The notes under the pieces were generated by a model. That model was not told where the DNA came from. It worked only from the letters and a program-made list of their open reading frames with translations, and did not search any database. A stretch of 64,000 bases of DNA from Babylonia areolata. Taxonomy: Eukaryota; Mollusca; Gastropoda; Neogastropoda; Buccinidae. Below are positions 23,521-37,100 of this stretch, in pieces. Made by a program: the position numbers and the translations under genes. The stretch spans positions 17,690,915 to 17,754,914 of the forward strand of contig NC_134882.1 of the NCBI RefSeq assembly GCF_041734735.1, in the 5' to 3' direction. Numbering within the stretch: the first letter of the stretch is position 1; each line of letters starts with the position of its first letter.

Positions 23521-25360
23521 CGCACAGGGGAATGTTTCTGGGAGAGAACAACAACAAAAAAGCAAAATTTTACAGCACTGTTTCATACTTTTCATCTTGT
23601 GTGAAAACAGCAGAGTCTGAAATAAGGTGGGGGAAAATATAGCGATCAGAACAGCACACACCAAAAGCTCTACAAAAAAAAACAACACCAACCCAATGTT
23701 CAATAATTTCATTCTGTGTGTACACAGGGCAGTCAAGAAAAGGGATTCCTCCACTGGATGTAATAACCCATTTAAAATCTCAGTTGTATGTTGTTAGAAA
23801 TTCACTGCTCGAAGGCAGAACCAAGGCAGATGTGAAATAAACAAATGAAAAATTGCAACAATGTAACAAGTTCAAGGAGTTTGTAAGAGATGACCAGTAA
23901 CGGTAATCACATGGTGCTTTAGGTAACACAAATGAGATCATAACACAAGAGACAGGATTCAAGCAGAGGGTGGATAAGTGTTAATACCCTTTCTTTTTCT
24001 TTCTAAAAATTTGTATTGCAGACTGCATGCACAGAATGAATGGATATGTCTCAAGACACACACACACAAAAAAAAATAGCAACCAATCACGAGGTGTTTT
24101 TGTGTGCATAAGCCGTAACAAAATTTCAAAAGCACAGTGTATTGTTTCTTCATAATGTGAAAAACTGACCAGAACTTAAAAGCAAAGAATGGGAAGAGAA
24201 ACTATTTCAGAATTTATATCTATAGAGATGGTATATTTGCTGAACAAATGAAGAATTTTCACGGTGTTACATGAATGCACTTCAAACAGGAGACAATCCA
24301 ATTTCATCTGAAAATCAAATGCACTGGAATTTTCTGTTACAAAAAAAGCTGATGCTCCTATTTTTAATGTTTAAAAAAAAAAAGGCTCTTAAATCAATAA
24401 ACTGATACTGAATACAGAACCCCCATTTCCCAGAAGCTGTCCATTCTGGGTTCTGCTTCTTTTCTACGTCTTATTCTTCTGGGCCTCATGACCAACACAA
24501 GAATGTCCATAAAACTTTTTTTTGTGTTTTTTTGACTGATGCTGTGTGGGGCTCAGGTTCCTTGAACTATGGGGCTTAACGGTCATACAAAAGACATCAG
24601 TCTCCTAGAGCACGCCCCCCTAGTGTGGACTGTTGCCCTGTACAGGTATTACCACAGGATTATAGACAAGACAAGACAAAAAAAAAAAGAATGGTTGTTG
24701 GATGTAAACACCATATCAGAAAATATCCAACTCAGCATAGACATGGTTACTTAAAAAACAAAAACAAAAATTAATATTGTCTCTGATGATCCCAAATATA
24801 TTCATAGAAAGAAGGAATGAAAAAATTAAACTTCCAGCCTAGCAAAATGAAATCTTCTCAAAAACAAAAAGATAATGATGTTTGATTGCTACTTTTGGAT
24901 TTGTCCACTTGGGCAAAGATGCAGAACCTTGCCGGAGTCTGTACCAGTGGGTTACGGTATGGAATATAAAAATCATGTAATCAAAATGATGCTGGACCTC
25001 CAGCAAAAGTGCAGAGAAGCCTGAAACCCCAGTTCTTTATCAAACTTTAAGATGCCAAAGAAATGACCAGTCTATCCATGCAACATCTGTTCCCACTGGA
25101 TCTTGCAGCAATGTCTGCCTGTAGCTATGACCATACGAAAGACTGCCTTGAAGGACATAACAGCGAAAGAGGCCTTAGCAATGAGGCTGACAATGAGGTC
25201 TCACTTACATCTGAATTTTTCTAAAACTGGAAGGATCCCAAACTTGAGTGCTTTTGAGATTCAAACTCTTCCACTAGTAGTGGCTATGATTTTGGACAAT
25301 TTACAGTGTATCGATTTCAGAAACAACCATCTTTTTTTGTTTGTGTTCTTTTGTTTTGCG

Positions 25361-25716
25361 TTCGTGGGCTGCAACTCCAGGTTTTATATGCGTGACCATT
25401 TTTACCCTCTATGTATGCAGCCAAACTCTGTTTTCAGGGATTTGCATGCTGGGTATGTTCTTGTTTCCATAACCCACCTAATGCTGACATGGACTACTGG
25501 ACTACAGGATATTCAACCTGCATATTCAATCTGCATGTGAAAACGCACAAAGGGGGTTCAGGCACCAGCAGATCTGGACATATGTTGGCCAGGGAGATAG
25601 GAAAGATCTCCACCCTTACGGTAGTTATCCAACCAGGTGCACCGAAATTGGGAATCAAACCACAGAAACTCAGGCGAGATTCCAGCACTCTAATCATTCC
25701 GCTACCACGCCTGTCA
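25361..25716 (-). mobile_element. tRNA-derived SINE (family A), copy 2
   Basis: Same body as the SINEs at 10418, 31600 and 39903, beginning on the plus strand at GTGGGCTGCAACTCC and ending in a decayed tRNA-like head near CTACCACGCCTGTC. More diverged than the other copies. Confidence 0.75.
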
Positions 25717-26587
25717 AACAACCATCTGTGCTCACACATTTCTCATCACAACCCCTTCACCCACCCATCATGCACAAAACTGGAAATATAGGACAGGCAG
25801 CAAACAATTACTAAAAGATACAGAGCCCTGTGCTTCAAGTGCTCACGGAACACAAAAGAGGCACATGAAAAGATGGTTATATTATGTTTTCACTCACTCC
25901 AACACCAACATGGGGTGAAAGCCTTATTTCAGTTGGGGAATTTCTTCTGATCAACTACAGAACTTTATTAGTTGCAATAAACTTGACTGTGCTTGTTATG
26001 ACCAAAAGTGTTTGAAACTACTGTTTATTAGACAGTATCCTATAAAGGGATTAACATTTCTAGACGTTCACAGTCTGTGTTTGCGTTAGCATTATAAAGG
26101 ACCAACAATCATGCATGAGAGTTCACCTGGTGGCTCTCTTTATTGTGCGTTTTCACATAAAACCGCGGCAGGGTATACCTTCATATATACCCAGTCAAGA
26201 GCAAGCAGAGTTCTGAATAGGAGCCATATTTCCCCACCTGAGGATTTAAGTGTTATCCATAACTGAACTATCTGGTAATTCATATGCCATTTCCCCTCTC
26301 TTTCTGCAATACATGTTTTGTCAAAATTATAGTTGTAACATTTCCTCATGTCAACACACAAACATTTACCAAAAGACGAATTATAATTCTTTAAATTGTG
26401 TATCTCTTTCTGTTGACACCACATGTCTGTCCAATCACAATCATGCCCTTTCTTCACACCAGCACCCATAAACACTTCTCTGTCAAAACACACTCATAAT
26501 TTTTCTTCACACCAACATGATCAGCCATAACCTCCTGTGGTTCATTACTGTTAATTCTCCTATAATTATATATATAATTAATCATAG

Positions 26588-26589
<2 letters not shown>

Positions 26590-26638
<49 letters not shown>
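26590..26638. repeat. (AT)n dinucleotide tract
   Basis: About 24 uninterrupted AT units, preceded by a shorter AT-rich palindromic stretch. It is able to extrude a cruciform. It lies in the probable SLAIN 3' UTR or its downstream flank. Confidence 0.95.
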
Positions 26639-26639
<1 letters not shown>

Positions 26640-27341
26640 CGCAACAAGCTTACCATGACTTACTCACCGGCACACACGACTCAAGGTTAACGCATGTGTA
26701 ATTAAACTCAAGTTAGAAGTGTGCAGGGTTAAATCAAGGTGAGCATCAAATGAATGAGATCAAGAGCAGATGAACAAAAGGTACGCCTTATGCCACTATC
26801 AGTATCACATTCTCTGCACAATACATTCTGCAAAGAGCCCTTGTGTCCTGGCGTCTGCGACGATGGGCACAAAATGTCTGACCAAGACGTCTACAAGCAA
26901 GGAAAGCAACAACCCAGAGACCGATCCAACACCAGAGAATGTCAGAAGATTGGTGTGAAAGGAAAAGCAAAGTAAGTAATACTGTTCATTGTGAAAACAG
27001 CCATGTCACTTTGCTGAATTAAAAAAAAACCAACTCCTGCACCAATTTTCTTTCTTTCTTTCTTTCTTTTTCTTTTTTTTTTTTTTTTGAAAGAGAGAAT
27101 GCTGTCTATTGCTTTGAAAAAATAAGCTCAAACATTTCAAATCTTCCAAGCTTCAGCAATCTATGATTTGGATCCAGATATAATCTGGATTCACGAAAAG
27201 GCCAACATGATTCACAGACTTGTGCTGTACATGGTTACACTCCAATGTCTTTAACAAGTAGTAGCCCCATTCCCCCATGCACCAGAGAGTGTCTGTCATC
27301 AACAATAATTTACTGAGAGATGGATAAGCAGCAGAGTTTCA

Positions 27342-27411
27342 TCAGAAGCAGCCATCTCTCCAGCTTTCATCGTTCCCTTGAGCAGAAGGTCTGGGAGATG
27401 GGATGCCTGAT
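27342..27411 (-). CDS. SLAIN: SLAIN exon 9 (last)
   Basis: The acceptor is GTCTTTCAG. Completing the split Arg codon, it reads SGIPSPRPSAQGNDESWRDG, then CF and TGA (27344-27342). It was too short to stand out as an open frame and was found by the conserved SW(K/R)DGC end. SGIP with flanking basic/proline residues fits an EB-binding SxIP motif. Confidence 0.93.
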
Positions 27412-28026
27412 CTGAAAGACACAGATGTAACAGAAGTGAATGACCTATGAGTATGACTCTCCACCCCTAGGCTACCCATTCCCTACAGTTCCATTCAGTT
27501 GTACTGTTTATTCATTCTTTTCTTTACAGAGTTCCACAAGTTCATCTCAACTGTTACTCCCTTTATCATATTCCTGTTTGCAATAGAACTAACTGAAGTA
27601 GTGCCAATGCCTACATGTGAGTGAGTGCATGTATATGTGTATTCTATAATCTGTATTAATCTAAAACAATATTAACTGCTTTCTGTTGATCATATTTCTG
27701 TGTTTATGATCATACCGTAATATGATATTCTATATTCTATATATTCTATACAATTCTCTTATCATTGTCATTACTTTGCATTTAAGCATTTTATGTCTGT
27801 TTCATATTCATACTGAATGGCTGTGATTCCCATACATAGTTCATGTAACATATATATACCACAAATAAATTTATCTTACTGGATTAACAAACTCAAGACT
27901 CTATAGTGCTTTATCACTTAAACACAGGTACAGAAATCCAGTGTTCAATATGAACAAAAATGTTTTTTAAATGAAACAATCTGAAGCTGAATATATTTTA
28001 TTAAGAAAGTGTGTAGATTAAAATAT

Positions 28027-28086
<60 letters not shown>

Positions 28087-28157
28087 TCTCTTCCCATCTC
28101 TAACCTTCCCCCTTCCCACTCATAACTCTCCTCCCCTTGAACCAAACAATTAACACA

Positions 28158-28188
<31 letters not shown>

Positions 28189-31100
28189 TATAGTACTTAT
28201 ATGGCTCAAACTCCCCACACCATGGGCTCCAAGCGCCTCACATGAAACAATACATACATGATAATGCAAAATGACATACAACAGCACATGAAGAGAAAAG
28301 AAAGAAAAAAAAAAGACACACATCCATACACTTTCTAGGGGTGCGCAGTGACAACCTCACAGCCCCAGCAGAGGGGCAAGGGATGTACAAGAAAGACAAG
28401 AAGACATACAAGAGAAAAAAAACAACCACACGCCTTCGATAGGAGGGCAGCGATGACCTCACAACCCCAGCAGAGGGGCAATGGATGTGCATCAAAACAT
28501 ACAAGAGAAAAAGACAAATAAACAAAAAAACCCACGAAAAACCCACATACAGCCACACACCATTTAGGGGTGGGCAGTGTAGACCTCACAGCCCCAGCAG
28601 AGGGGATAGGGATGCACATGAAGACAAACAAGAGAGAGAAAAAAAAAGCAAAAAAAAAAAAAAAAGCCATACATCTTCTACGGGTGGGCAGTGATTATCT
28701 CACAGCCCCAGCAGAGCGGAGAGGGATGCACATGAAGACATGCAAGAGAAAAAAAACAAACAGCCAGCCAGCCACACACCTTCTAGGGGAGGGCAGTGAT
28801 GACCTCACAACCCCAGCAGAAGGGCAAGGGATGCACATGAAGACATACAGGAGAAAAGAAAAAACACAAACAACCAGCCAGCCACACACCTTCTAGGGGA
28901 GGGCAGTGATGACCTCACAACCCCAGCAGAAGGGCAAGGGGTGCACATGAAGACATACAGGAGAAAAGAAAAAAACAGCCACACACGTTCTAGGGGAGGG
29001 CAGTGATGACCTCACAACCCCAGCAGAAGGGCAAGGGATGCACATGAAGACATACAGGAGAAAAGAAAAAAAACAAACAGCCACTCACATTCTAGGGGAG
29101 GGCAGTGTAGACCTTACAACCCCAGCAGAGGGACAAGGGATACACACAAAGACATACAACAGAAAAACCAAACAAACAGCTACTCACCTTCTAGGGGTGG
29201 GCAGTGATGATCTCACAACCCCAGCAGCAGGGCGAGGGATGCCCCGTCGTGGTGTGGGCAGACCACTGCGCTGTGGCGAGGCGCCACGAGCCCCAGCCAG
29301 CCCTGGCCTCAACCCCGCCATGGCCGGGGAGGCCGCACGGAAACCGGGGGCAGGGAGGCGAGAGTTGGGGCGGGTCTCCGGGGCAAGGTGAAGGTCGTCC
29401 ATGCTGCCGGCTGATTGGTGCTCCAGGCTGGAGTCGCTGGAGTGGGAGGCGGGCTGAGGGTACTGGAGACGGGACATGTTGGGCACGCTTCTGCGAGGAG
29501 GAGCTGACTCTGGAATAACGACAATGATCGAATATTCTCATGGAGCACTATTTTCTGGAACAAGAACAACAATGATCTATCTTTCTCAGTTAGCACTTTA
29601 CTCTGGAATAAAAAAAAAAAAACACCACCACCACCAACACAAACATGTAAAAAAAAAACAACTCTGCCATTCTCACAGAGCACTCTACTGGAATAACAAA
29701 AATAATCTATCTTCCTCATTTCTTTTGGGGGAAAAAAAACAAAACAAAAAAACAATAATATATCATTCTCATGGAGCACTATTCTCTGGAATAATGACAA
29801 GAATCTATCATTCTCACCACATTATTTTTACATCGATATGTACTGATCACCTCACTTAGACACACATTCATTTGTACCCAGCCTGACAGTTTGTTTAACA
29901 TTAACAATATTCCTTAGTATACACTCATTCCACAGACTTAGGAAAATTTTTAATGTGAAGCAAACTTAGTGCAGCTAAGATCGCTCATACAACCCAGCCT
30001 TAGATTAGAAGCTACACAAAACATAAGACAAGGTGGAGATCCCTGTCGGAAAATACAGATTACCTGAGTAAGGTGTGCTGTGCTGTTGCAAGGTGCGAGG
30101 ACTATCAGGGGGAGTGCCATTGTCTGATCCAAAACTGTTTCGATGACGGTTCATGTAGCTGCCTTCAGCTGCATAAAACATTTTCTTTTTTTGAACTTGC
30201 AATCATATCCAGCCAGTCAATAATTTACATGCAAAAAAGGTAAATCCTTTGAATGATGGGTACAAACAAAACATAACTTTTTTTTTCCTTTTCTGTAAAG
30301 AACAGATGACAATAATAAAACATACCTCAAAACCAAGGTTCATTTGAAAAACCAAAACTAAAAATAGTAAGTCAATATATTTATGCACATTCATAGAAAT
30401 ACTATCAAATCTTAAATTGGGCAGCAACAAGTGACATAAAGAGCCCACAGAATTCATGCTGAAACAGAAAAACTAAGAAACTTACGGTCATACTGGGCAG
30501 GACTGGACCTGTTGGATCCAATGGGAGAACCACTGTTGTCTGTATCACTGGCCACTGACATAGTTTTACTGTGGATCACTGGAACAGTCATCATACCTTG
30601 ACAGTCAATACACCTGTCACAATCAGGGCAGACAGAGCCTTCACACTGAATATTCTGTCACAATCAAAGCAGATGAAGAGATTACAAAGTAGCTGCCATC
30701 AACTATACTGCACCAACATAGCTTTGTGTATTCACCTTCTTGACCTTTACGCTCGACCGCTGATTCTAAAGTGCTGACAATTCTTCAAAAAGAAAAAATC
30801 CCTAAGTCTGTTTTATGGTACAAACTGCCCTCCTCACTCCGTAACATGGATTCCCCAGTTCAGTTAACACGTTTGTTCTATTCTGCCTGTCGTATTGACT
30901 ACTGTTCTTCTTGAATTCCTGCTGGTTGTGCGTGTGCTGGGGGCAGGTTTGTTTGTTTGAAGTTTTGTGTGTGTGCACATGCTTGTTCATGTATGGTGTA
31001 CTTGATGCATGTATGTATATATAGGTATAACTTTCTATTGCAAATGCCATGAGTTCCCTGCCTGGGAGGTGTGAACATCAATTCAATGTGTATTATTATT

Positions 31101-34100
31101 ATCATTATTAACATTAATGTCTGTCAAAATCATTAAATTTTTTTTTCAATAATACAACAAAAGATTACAGTTATATAATACAATGCAAGAAAAGCGTTAT
31201 AAAGGTAAGGCGCACACACAACACATACTGTTTTACCTTACTGTATTTGTTTACTTTGATTTAAGACTTATCTTTACACAATACACACACACACAGAGAC
31301 ACAAACAGAACCATGACAATAAACACTCCCACATCTCACACACATAACCATCCAACTTGACTGTGAACCCCAATGCACACCCAATGCCCTCCCTCTCCAC
31401 ATGCCAAGCTAGGCCAATGACATACAGAAAATAGACAGAAATCATGGTGAGAAAACACTGCTGATTGCCTTCATCACAACCAGAACTATCCTTTGGAACA
31501 CCAGATAGACACCCACCCACCCAGGCCTGCCTCCTCAAATGACAAAACCTTCACCAACCAAGACCCCAGCTCTGAACAACTTGACATTAAGACTTATTCT
31601 TTTCTTCTACGTTTGTGGGCTGCAACTCCCACGTTCACTCATATATATACGAGCAGGCTTTATACGTGTATAACCGTTTTTACCATGCCATGTTCGCAGC
31701 CATACTTCGTTTTCGGGGGTGCGCATGCTGGGTATGTTCCTCTTTCAATAACCCACCGAACGCTGACATGGATTACAGGATCTTTAATGTGCGTATCTCT
31801 CTGATCTTCTCCTTGCGTATACACATGAAGGGAGTAAAGGCACAAACAAGTCTGCACATATGCTGACCAAGGAGATTGGAAAAATCTTCAACCTTTACCC
31901 ACCAGGTGCCGTTACCAAGATTCAAACTCGGGACCCTCAGATTGAAAGTCCAATGCTTTAACCACTTGGCTATAGCGCCCATCTGACATTAAAACAATAA
32001 GAGAGTCAGCCAATAGGTCATCAAACTCAATTCCAAGCTGGATCACAAACAGACGTAGTGGAGATAAACACAACTGAAGGGAGTAAAGAACAAGACCAAC
32101 CTCTTTTGGGTGAAGTGTATGTCGCCATACTCTGGCGCAGACCTGCAACAAAATGAAAGTGATATAAATTAGGTCACAATTAGTGCAATGCTCCTCATGC
32201 AATTACACTAAACTGAAGTAGTGCTGTTCCAAAAGACAGGTCAAAAGTTTACAAAGGACCTATTTTTTTGGTCAAATTTAACAACTTTTCTGAACAGAAT
32301 CTTTCCTGTTGATGCATTCCTTACACAAAAAAATACAGCAAACTATGTTTTTCATGTACCTTACTTTTCGGCCTACAAGGCACTGCAGTGCATTAGGTGC
32401 ACCCTTTAAAAAAAATCCTTATCAGAGCACAGGTAAGATGCATATCTGCATGAGATGCATCAGCCTTAAAGCAAGTCCTCCATATGGCTCTGCTGACACT
32501 GCTTGATGTTTCTGAGATGTGACGCTATCTTCGGAAAAATGGATCAAAATCCAGCTTGTTTTCATCTGTTTGTTGACTCAGCTCTGTTACTCTGCTCTGT
32601 TATTAGCTTCTTTTGTTTTTATTAATAAAATTTTTACTATTTCAAAGACTTCAGTCAAATGTACTCTGTTGTAAAGCCCCAGCTTATGAACTTGCTAAAT
32701 CAGAATCCACCTTTCTAGCCCCGCTTCCAGTCATGTCCGCTATTTTGCTTTCCATTTTGCTTTCAAAAAGCAATCAGTTCACTTTTTGTATTTTCTTCTC
32801 TTTCGACAATAAATTTAACCCCAACTCAGACACCACTCTATTTTCGTGACCTATAGGCAAATTGTGATCACATCCACTTAAAATTTGGTAGAATAAGCCA
32901 TTTGATTTCAATTTGATATGACAGTGAACATGAAGCATACTGAACTGAACAGTGGTAAGACCAAAGTGCTGCTGTTTTGTGTGATTGTGTGCACTGATTT
33001 TGATCAACGATGTTGTCATATACAAGTTTGTTGTGACAGGTGGCACCAAGCGGCAGTCAGAATGTAGATTTCAGAAACAGATGGGGCACATACAGCCATG
33101 AAGATGAGGGTCAGATCTGAGTAAAAAGTTTGCATCTTGTAGGCCAAAAAGTATGGTTATAATTGAAAACACAGACTTTTTTTGTTAGAGACAGATGATC
33201 CTTTAACCCTTTCACCGCCAAGCTCGCATTTATGCACAGGCGTGGTAGAGGACCCATGTCACTGAAAGGTGGCCATTCATTGGTCTGTTATCCATGAACC
33301 TACTGCTCTTAATGTTTGGTGGTAGGATAGGCCATATTTTCAAAACATCGCAGGGGGAATCCCCAGCTATTCTTAGCCACTGTCTTTTTTGCGTTTATAC
33401 CACAAGTGAATTTGTACTCTAAACTGACTGGCGGTGAAAGGGTTAAAGAAACAGCAAGTGAGTTAAAGATAATTTTACTTATCTTTCGAAGAGACATCCA
33501 GTATGTGATAAACCTGTAAACTATTATGAAAACAGGACATCTGTTCAAAACACACAAAGTAATAAACACAATCTGTCCAATTTTTGGCACACATTGACAG
33601 TTCTGTTATGTAAAAAATGTCAATAAAATGTGAGGATACATATTCATACATAGTTGAACAGCCTCAGTTCATTAATCTCATTCACTGATTACAGACACAA
33701 TACCAAAAAAAAAAGTTATAAGAGCTTACTTTATTCTTGCTGTGCAGCAAATCAAAAAAAAAAAAAAAAAAGTAAAAATTAAAAAACTATAAGAACTCAC
33801 TTTCTTCTTGATGCCAAGCTAATTTTAAAAAAATATGCATATAAGAACTCGCTTTCTTCATGCTGTCCAGCTTTTTTTTTAAAGTTATATGAGGTCAAGT
33901 TCAAATAAAAGCTAACTTTGTTTTAGCAATCTAATAATTAAAAAAAAATATTCGTCTAACTAATTTTCTTCTTGGTGTCTAGCTAATTTCAAAAAAACAA
34001 GTTTTATAAAGAACTCACTTTCTTCTTGCTGTCTAGCTAATTTTTCTACGTCAGTGGTGCCGTCAAGGGCATGGTACGCCTCCTCCTCCCCTCGATCTCT

Positions 34101-37100
34101 GTCTGCCACCACAGGCCCTGGCCGCTCATGGGATTTCTTAGCACGGGTGAAAGTCCCATTATCTATTCGGTTGCCTGTAAATTCCAGAATGAATATGTAA
34201 AAAATGTAAAGAAAACAAACAAAACAAACAAAACAAGGATTGCCACCAGCAATTTGATGGAAACAGAAATAGTTTACTGTATCAAAGTACAAAAGCGCAT
34301 CACTGTGAGTTAAGTGTCACTTTTTTCTTATTCCCCCACTGGTCTGAAAATAAGTTGCACCCACATACTGAGCACATTGCTGGATATTTTTCAAAGTGCA
34401 CACTCCACCCTAAATGAATGCAGACAGAAGAAAGGTGAGGTGGGGAACATCGATACAAATGCAGTGAAGTTGTGCGCCCTCTAGGAAGCGTAGTCTGAAT
34501 ACCACAGGAAAACATTCACTATCACAATCAGAGAAAATGTACACTTGTACAATACAACACACTACCTCTCTCTCTCTCTTTCTCTCTCTGTCTCACTGTG
34601 TTGATTGCTTTATCTTCACTCCTACATACCCATGTTTTGAATGATGGCCTATAGTCAATGTTCATGAAAACATTGTCAATTTGATTCAATTCTCTCACTG
34701 TCACAGTTTTATATACACACCAACCACACAAATAACAATTTTCAATAACAATTCTAAGATATATCCTCACTGTTGCATCTCATACCAGTTCGCTCTCTGT
34801 ACCTACTACAGGCAAACAAAAGGATGTTTGTGAAAGTCTGAGAGAATTCAAAGACACTGATTTCTGAAATTTCAAATTATAACCTCCATGACCTACTACA
34901 GAAACACAAAAGGATGTTTGTCAAAGTCTGAGAGAATTCAAAGACACTGATTTCTGAAATTTCAAATTGCAACCTCCATGAATCTCTTTAATACTGGACA
35001 AGGGATTCTGACAATTCCTTCAGGCAACAATGTGTGCTTTAGTGGTCTCAAATATCATCTACCACTGTATCCTGTAGAGGTCTAACATATCATCTATCAC
35101 ATTATGCTGTAGAGGTCCCACACATCATCAATCACTTTACGCTGTAGAAGTCTCACTTAACATCTATCACTTTCAAAAACTCCATTGCAAATGGGTCCCT
35201 GTGCTCCCTCTGGCCAAACTGAGCCGTGTGTCATGTACCTGTCATGGAAAGCAGCGACTGTTTCTGATGAGGCCGTGTCGGGGTGTAGGGTTTCTGAGAC
35301 TCTTCAGTAGATCGACTGAGGGAGGCAACCGTCTTGGTAGGGGAAGTGTTGGTACCCAGAGAAGGAGTACTAGAACTGCGATTCACTGTCATCAAACAAT
35401 GGCATATGTATCGGTTAGTTCTGAGAATCCATCTATCCAGCTGGAACAACAAGCAGAGTTCTGTCTCAATGCGTGAGTCCTTAGAAATAATTTCATTATC
35501 TATGTCTCAAATCTGTACAAACAATTCTTCAGCAAGCGTGAATTAATCTTACACACACATGTCCCACTCAATTCTCTGTACAGAAGATCAAGAACCTATC
35601 TAAATCTCAAGCCACCTTTTTTTTTCTTTTCTTTACAAACTTTGCAATATTCTATCAGTGACAAAATTTAGAAAGTACACATTTTACTTCATCTCTTGTA
35701 TGACAAGATATGAAGAATAGCTAAACAGGTCAGGTGGTGATTTATACTTGTGGTCTGAAGCAGGTGTGAACATGTGTGTGTGTGTGTGTGTGTGAGTGTG
35801 TGTGTGTGTGTGCATGTGTGTACATGCGCATGTGCATGTGTGTGTGAGTGTGCTGGTGTGCTGTATGAGTCTGCGGCTGTGTGAGCAGAAAATTTAATTA
35901 TTTACCCCATCATCATCTCTTTTGTCTCAAATAAGTCTATCCCCCACATCCCCTTTCTCTCTCGCACACACACACACTTGCACATAAGGTGATTTTAAAA
36001 AAGCATTTTATATAACAAAAAAATACTTACTCCGGGCAACTTCATTGAGTTTAAATAATAATGATCTTCGGGCTGACTCCAACTCTGGGCTTGGATGATC
36101 AAAATCTTGTCGCACCCATTTGTAGAGGCTAATGTTGGTCTGCTGGGGAGTGGGAGGCTTTGGAGATGAATACAGCCTGTAAACACACACATTCACTTCA
36201 ATGATCAGTTTATAATCATGATAAAACATATCTAATAACCAAGATAATTAGGCATGATGATTAGACAATGATGTTGATAATGTCAGCAATAAAATGTTTT
36301 AGGATATAATATTAACTGAAATATTAGTTTATAATAATCAGTTATTCATGAAGCTCATGTTCTAAGAGCTTTAAAAAAAAGTTATAAAACCTCTCTCTCT
36401 CCCTAACACACACACACAGAGTGACACACACACACACACAGAGTGACACACACACACACACACACACAGTGACACACACACACACATACATGAGGTTGTA
36501 CTATACACATTCGTGTAGTGATTAATCAATTTAATGGAAATGCAACTTTTATAATTGTTTTTAACAGTGTATGTGTGCATGCATACGCACGCATATATGA
36601 GTATACGCATCACTACTGAATGCTATGCAAGAGAATAAAAGTACATATGCATGCTCCCACCACTTGCCAGCGTGTCATAGTTCATTAATAGACATGAGTC
36701 ATGAGTCATTCAGCCATGCTGACAAAAGTGAAGTGTGCTGGCAAACATCACTCAGCACTTCCCTTCCATTAGTTACAACAAGAAAAATGCAAGGCCCTCT
36801 AAGACTGACTAAGTAAAGGACTTCCAGACACGGTGATAAAAAAAAAAATAACAAAGAAAATTTTTAAAAAGGTCGAAGTCAGTTGGCAGGCACTCTTTAC
36901 TTGCTTTCCTCTTTCAAGTCATTGCCTAAAGTTATAAGCCAAAATATTTACTTTGTGAATTTGTGACTTCACTGAAAATAAATCCGGTTTATGCAGTAAG
37001 ATCCATTCCTGTAATCCACAGCATGAATTCAATACCCTTTTCATTTTTTTTTTTATAACTTTTTTCTACATTCACACCCATTCACACTTTTATCATACAT

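Noticed and set aside
28335-29084. Hydrophobic minus-strand frames resembling membrane proteins
   Set aside because: They are read-throughs of the duplicated SLAIN exon 8 end and the pyrimidine-rich intron part of each unit. The hydrophobic residues come from TTT/CTT runs.
30571-30700. An eighth splice-junction array upstream of SLAIN exon 6 (GATTGTGACAG twice)
   Set aside because: Only a short motif recurs and similarity to the exon start is too weak to separate from chance.
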